A DNA stretch of 9,073 nt from positions 1 through 9,073 of the forward strand of contig JAWOIB010000193.1 of the NCBI GenBank assembly GCA_046484845.1. The letters are read 5' to 3'. The position numbers were made by a program, and so were the translations under genes. This stretch comes from DSBX01 sp046484845. GTDB taxonomy: Bacteria; Hydrothermota; Tepidihabitantia; Tepidihabitantales; Tepidihabitantaceae. Positions 6,266-9,073 of this stretch are shown in pieces. Numbering within the stretch: the stretch's first letter is position 1; the number at the start of each line of letters is the position of its first letter. The notes below the pieces were generated by a model. The model saw only the letters and a list, made by a program, of their open reading frames with translations, had not been told where the DNA came from and searched no databases.

Positions 6266-7456
6266 TTACTGATACTCGTAGAATTCCTTCGCCAGCCCGG
6301 CGACGACGAACACCGCCCGGCCCGACCAGTCCACCCGGGCGTGCTCGCCCCCCAGCGGGTACCGGCAACTGCCCAGCCGGCCGCCCGGCCCGGAGAACTC
6401 CAGCCGGACCTCGCGCGTCCCGGCCGGGATGCGCACCCGGCCGAACGAAAACGCCACCGGCGCGTAGCCCCAGTAGCGGCTGTCCTCCCTGTCGTCCCGG
6501 CTCCCGAACGTCAGGTCCGCGGCCAGGTCCCCGACCCGGGCGTCGTCGAACATCGCCCGGGCCAGCGCGTTGCTCAGCAACCGCAGGGCCTGGCGGGTGA
6601 CCTCGGCCGAAGCCTCCTGGACCGCCTTGCGCGAGGCCTCCTCGCCGGTCAGCCGGACCTCGAACAAGTCCACCCGGCCGGGCAGCCCCGCCACCAGCTC
6701 GCCGTCCGCCCAGACCTCGACCGGCCCGGCCGAACCCGCGAACAGGTGATCAACCTGGATGATGAGCTCCAGCGAATCGCCGGCCGGCGGGACCCGGCCC
6801 GAAGCCAGCGACTCGGCCCGGGCAACCAGCCCCGCCGCGCCGGGGAAACCCTCGCCGCCGGTCATCTCCGCGAGCCCGCGATACTCGATGAGCGCGTTGT
6901 CATACTCGCCCGACAGCTCGCAGACCAGCCCGTAGAAGAAATTCACCGCCGGCAGTTGCGACGCGCCCATATCCCGCAGGCGCAGCTTCTTGAACTCCAC
7001 CGTCGCGGCCTCGAGGTTGTCCTCGAACAGGTAGTTCAGCCCGAGGTAGAAATGCGCCAGCAGCCGCTCGCGCTTGTCCAGCCGGTACACCTTCCGGGTA
7101 TCCTCCTGCAGCCAGTTGAAGAACTTCACCGCTTCCGGGATGTTGCCGTCGTCCACCCGGTACGCGGCGGTGAACGCCTGCCGGGCGGCTTCCCGGTCCC
7201 GGGCGTAGAAGCTGGTCAGGGCGTAGTCCAGCACCGAAATCAGGTAGGACAGGTCCTGCCGCCGGTAGCGCTCTTCCATCCGCTCGCGGTACCGCTCCCG
7301 GGCCGGCCGGTAGGACAGGTTCTCGAACAGCGTCGGACCGGGCGGCGCGACCCGCGCCCGGTCCGGCCCGCAGCCCGCGGCCGTCAGCAGGACCAGCGCC
7401 GCGGCCAGCCAGGCGCTCAGCCGCCTGCCGGCCCGCCTGGTTCGACGCTCCCGCAC
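6266..7456 (-). CDS. COG3014-type TPR lipoprotein
   Basis: A 396-residue lipoprotein. After an arginine-rich n-region (12 residues) comes a hydrophobic segment with the lipobox LTAAGC (Cys29). Helical repeats with TPR character fill about residues 70-200, for example RLLAHFYLGLNYLFEDNLEA (131-150) and FFYGLVCELSGEYDNALIEY (173-192). A beta-rich C-terminal part contains EDSRYWGYAPVAFSFGRVRI (324-343) followed by PAGTREVRLEF. From memory this matches COG3014, a family often encoded beside LpoB and YcfL. The start is a GTG at 7456 with a weak AAGG upstream. It lies 36 bases after the LpoB-like stop. A scaffold for envelope protein contacts is inference. Assignment rests on layout and motifs only. 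Confidence 0.7.
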   Translation of the reverse strand: MRERRTRRAGRRLSAWLAAALVLLTAAGCGPDRARVAPPGPTLFENLSYRPARERYRERMEERYRRQDLSYLISVLDYALTSFYARDREAARQAFTAAYRVDDGNIPEAVKFFNWLQEDTRKVYRLDKRERLLAHFYLGLNYLFEDNLEAATVEFKKLRLRDMGASQLPAVNFFYGLVCELSGEYDNALIEYRGLAEMTGGEGFPGAAGLVARAESLASGRVPPAGDSLELIIQVDHLFAGSAGPVEVWADGELVAGLPGRVDLFEVRLTGEEASRKAVQEASAEVTRQALRLLSNALARAMFDDARVGDLAADLTFGSRDDREDSRYWGYAPVAFSFGRVRIPAGTREVRLEFSGPGGRLGSCRYPLGGEHARVDWSGRAVFVVAGLAKEFYEYQ

Positions 7457-7492
7457 CTCAGCCTTGTGTCCCCGGTCCAGCGCGCGGTCCGC

Positions 7493-8074
7493 TCAGTCGA
7501 ACCAGCTCCGCTCGCCGACCTTCTTCAGTTCCTTCTCCTCCGCCCAGAGGATGCGCGAGGTCCTGACGTCGACCAGCCGCATCGTCAGGTTGTAGTACTT
7601 CAGCTCCCGGGACGGCTTCGCCTTCTCGATCGAGTACAGGTCCCCGACCAGGAAGTGGTCCGCCCCGATGACGCCGCCCAGCCGCACCGCGCCCTCGACG
7701 TCCACCCGCTGCAGGTCGACCAGCGCCAGCTCCCGGGCCTGCTGCTCGAGCACCTTCCGGTCCACCACGTCGAACCGGCCGATGCGCACCAGCGCGACCA
7801 TGATCTTGTCCGCGATACCCTCGGTATCGATATGCTGGGAGGTTCGGTTGCCGATGCGCAGGAAGGCCAGCACCGGCCGCCCGCTCTCGGTCGGGGGCAG
7901 GTCGGCGCCGGACAGCGACATCACCATCTCCTCGGTCAGCAGCCGCAGGTCGGTATCGGTATAGCTCGCGTCCCACTCGGTCACCTCGTCCGGCCGGACG
8001 TAATGCGACCGCGCGCAGGACAGCACGGCGGCCACCAGCAGGACCGGCAACGCCAGGTGCAAGATGTTTCTCAC
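7493..8074 (-). CDS. lpoB: LpoB-like penicillin-binding-protein activator lipoprotein
   Basis: A 193-residue lipoprotein (Cys20, VLSC, Ala at +2) of the LpoB family. E. coli LpoB reaches from the outer membrane to stimulate the peptidoglycan synthase PBP1B. Visible family features are the DLRLLTEEMVMSL helix (42-54), PVLAFLRIGNRTSQHIDTEG (67-86), the RFDVVDRKVLEQQ strand-helix (100-112), GADHFLVGDL (137-146), and the strand pair LTMRLVDV (163-170) and SRILWAEEKEL (173-183). Unlike E. coli LpoB it lacks a long Pro/Gln-rich linker after the lipid Cys. The start is a GTG with GGAG seven bases upstream. It lies 24 bases after the CsgG-like gene. No penicillin-binding protein is encoded in the window, so the partner is unknown. 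Confidence 0.88.
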   Translation of the reverse strand: MRNILHLALPVLLVAAVLSCARSHYVRPDEVTEWDASYTDTDLRLLTEEMVMSLSGADLPPTESGRPVLAFLRIGNRTSQHIDTEGIADKIMVALVRIGRFDVVDRKVLEQQARELALVDLQRVDVEGAVRLGGVIGADHFLVGDLYSIEKAKPSRELKYYNLTMRLVDVRTSRILWAEEKELKKVGERSWFD

Positions 8075-8098
8075 TGCGTTTCTCCTCTCAATTGGCTG

Positions 8099-8608
8099 TC
8101 AGTTCAAGCTCTCGGCCAGCAGTTCGATGAACGCGCCGCCGATGCGGCTCACCCCGGTCGCCGGCTCGGGCTCGTACAGCGCCCAGACCAGCACCTTGTC
8201 CCGCGGCAGGTCCACCAGCGACAGGGAAGCGATGCTCACCCGCAGGCTGCGCCGCTCGTACCCGCGGCTGTCATACTCGCCGGGCTCGGTGATGAGCATG
8301 CCGGTGATGAGCACGTCCGCGCCCTGCCGGCGGGCGAACCCGGCTGGGTCCGCGACCCGGTCCCGCTGCCGGCCGAAATGAGTTTCCGCCGGGTAGGCCA
8401 CCTGGATGTCCCGGCTCATCAGGCTGATGGCGAGGACGTCCTCCGCAATCCGGTTGACTAACGGGTCGTCACCGGCCAGCACGACCGCGACCCGGCCCAG
8501 CACCGACAGCCGGCCGGCCGCGTCCTCGTGCACGAAAACTGTTGTCGGCTCCGGCGTACCCGCCAGGGCGACCGACAACACCATGCCCGCGACAAAGACT
8601 CGACTCAT
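8099..8608 (-). CDS. Secreted CsgG/LpoB-fold-like protein
   Basis: No named family is recognised. The 169-residue product has a signal peptide (VFVAGMVLSVALA, residues 4-16) and no lipobox cysteine, so it should be periplasmic. The layout resembles the CsgG/LpoB core: a strand RVAVVLAG (39-46), a helix and strand ending in IQVAYP, then GADVLITGMLI (96-106, compare GADHFLVGDL in the next gene), the strand pair VSIASLSLVDL and DKVLVWALYE (124-146), and a C-terminal helix RIGGAFIELLAESLN. It may be a diverged paralogue of the LpoB-like protein. The ATG at 8608 is preferred over the TTG at 8614 because AGGAGG sits seven bases ahead of it. It is the first gene of the operon. Confidence 0.75.
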   Translation of the reverse strand: MSRVFVAGMVLSVALAGTPEPTTVFVHEDAAGRLSVLGRVAVVLAGDDPLVNRIAEDVLAISLMSRDIQVAYPAETHFGRQRDRVADPAGFARRQGADVLITGMLITEPGEYDSRGYERRSLRVSIASLSLVDLPRDKVLVWALYEPEPATGVSRIGGAFIELLAESLN

Positions 8609-8615
8609 ATGCAAA

Positions 8616-8621
8616 CCTCCT
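8616..8621 (-). promoter_or_regulatory. Ribosome-binding site deciding the ATG start at 8608
   Basis: AGGAGG on the minus strand is seven bases from the ATG at 8608 but only one base from the TTG at 8614. The ATG is therefore the functional start. Confidence 0.8.
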
Positions 8622-8630
8622 GACTACTCG

Positions 8631-8658
8631 ACGATACCGCTAACCGGCCGGTTGTCAA
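8631..8658 (-). promoter_or_regulatory. Candidate sigma-70-type promoter for the LpoB/YcfL operon
   Basis: On the minus strand TTGACA (8653-8658) is followed after 16 bases by TATCGT (8631-8636), giving six of six and four of six matches. The predicted start of transcription is near 8624, directly before the ribosome-binding site. The spacer contains the palindrome AACCGGCCGGTT. Confidence 0.55.
8642..8653. repeat. 12-base palindrome in the promoter spacer
   Basis: AACCGGCCGGTT is a perfect 12-base palindrome between the -35 and -10 boxes, touching the first. The position suits a repressor or MerR-like activator site. CCGG-rich words are very common throughout this window, so coincidence is a real possibility. 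Confidence 0.35.
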
Positions 8659-8708
8659 ACCCGGCCTTTCGCAGCAGTGCGGGGCGTCCCGGCCCACGCC
8701 TCCCTGGA

Positions 8709-8722
8709 CCCGGCCGGCCGGG
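8709..8722. repeat. 14-base GC palindrome
   Basis: CCCGGCCGGCCGGG is a perfect palindrome about 50 bases beyond the operon promoter and about 60 bases before the composition change. A partly matching GCGGCCGGGCGG follows at 8730-8741. It could be part of a terminator-like structure for a gene cut off at the junction. Confidence 0.35.
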
Positions 8723-8783
8723 CGTTCCTGCGGCCGGGCGGTCAGCGGATCGGGCAGGACCCGCCGCCGCGCTTCTCGAAGTA

Positions 8784-9073
8784 CTTCTGGTGCCCGTTAT
8801 GGGTGTTATGCCTGCCGGAGATACGGCAATAAACTACGGTCATGACCTCGTATTGATGATGATTTCCGGATTCTTTCTGGCGAAAGCCATAGAAGTACAT
8901 AACTTGCATAAAAGAATCGCTCTTTTCATAATTAAAACACTCGGTACAAGTCGAAGAAAAATATTGCTCAGCATGATGCTTGCTACGGCATTCCTGTCTA
9001 TGTGGATAGCTAATGTAACTGCCGCATTGTTAATGTTGCCTATCGGTCTTGCAATCATTGCAAAAGAAGAGAG
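8784..9073 (+). CDS. SLC13/DASS-type anion symporter, truncated at both ends
   Basis: An open plus-strand frame that runs off the window. From about 8784 it reads LLVPVMGVMPAG, then a helix MMISGFFLAKAIE, LHKRIALFIIKTLGTSRRKI, then MLATAFLSMWIANVTAALLM and LPIGLAIIA. This is the family pattern of the divalent-anion:sodium symporters (sulfate, dicarboxylates, citrate), inner-membrane proteins of about 450-500 residues. Numbering from the ATG at 8799 gives 91 codons here. The N-terminal 50-100 residues normally present are missing: upstream in-frame sequence is Gly/Pro/Arg-rich with no membrane segment, and no start has a ribosome-binding site. The usual SNT substrate/sodium motif reads ANV (residues 71-73). 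GC is about 40%, against about 80% just upstream. Possibly a truncated gene, a transferred fragment or a contig chimera. Confidence 0.8.

Noticed and set aside
7458..7976. Minus-strand 172-codon frame overlapping the LpoB-like gene
   Set aside because: Out-of-frame shadow, Gly/Ala/Arg-rich, no start signals.
6014..8461. An 815-codon plus-strand open frame across the LpoB, COG3014 and YcfL genes
   Set aside because: Antisense frame with composition dominated by His, Arg, Pro, Gln and no domain pattern; the opposite strand holds coherent genes with ribosome-binding sites and lipoboxes.
8742..8843. 33-codon minus-strand frame starting at an ATG at 8843
   Set aside because: Its start lies inside the transporter homology, with only a poorly spaced GAGG; the GC-rich part may be the tail of a gene cut at the junction, so it is treated under that finding rather than as a small gene.
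8840..9058. Minus-strand 72-codon frame at the right edge
   Set aside because: Antisense of the SLC13/DASS frame, which has strong family motifs.
1..9073. CRISPR arrays, tRNA or rRNA genes, transposases and integrases
   Set aside because: No regularly spaced repeats, cloverleaf-like segments or recognisable recombinase motifs were seen; a tRNA could only be excluded firmly with a dedicated scan.

Overview
The window is about 8.7 kb of GC-rich DNA with all confident genes on the minus strand. A short AT-rich stretch lies at each edge, and a truncated plus-strand transporter gene runs off the right end. Lipobox signal peptides, lipoproteins without Asp at +2 and at least one outer-membrane beta-barrel ending in phenylalanine indicate a diderm bacterium. 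A TrmB-type regulator (commoner in archaea and candidate phyla) beside a DUF5916 barrel suggests an uncultured FCB-like or candidate-division lineage such as WOR-3. That placement is inference, made without any search.

Right-hand operon, read right to left from a candidate promoter at 8631-8658: a secreted CsgG/LpoB-like protein (8099-8608), an LpoB-type lipoprotein (7493-8074), a COG3014-type TPR lipoprotein (6266-7456) and a YcfL/DUF1425 lipoprotein (5849-6253). Gaps are 12-36 nt. The operon closes with a strong perfect hairpin at 5793-5825. In Gammaproteobacteria LpoB is the outer-membrane lipoprotein that activates the peptidoglycan synthase PBP1B, and YcfL is encoded next to it. A cell-envelope or peptidoglycan role is therefore the best guess.

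Left-hand cluster, also right to left: a TrmB-family regulator (4747-5676) with its own candidate promoter and an overlapping inverted repeat; an 88-residue single-pass membrane protein with a duplicated TonB-box-like repeat (4478-4744); a DUF5916 outer-membrane barrel with a CBM9-like N-terminal domain (2350-4455); an inhibitory-type serpin lipoprotein with its own candidate promoter (1053-2279); and a small outer-membrane beta-barrel-like protein (383-1012). The first three genes are tightly spaced and probably co-transcribed. The serpin and the small barrel protein may form a second unit.

Edges: 1-382 holds no convincing gene, only a glycine-codon-like repeat, G-tracts and a small palindrome. 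At about 8765-8800 composition falls from about 80% GC (8701-8760) to about 40% GC (8821-9073). There a 5'-truncated SLC13/DASS transporter frame begins without its N-terminal region. This is either a horizontal-transfer or deletion junction or a chimeric contig join.
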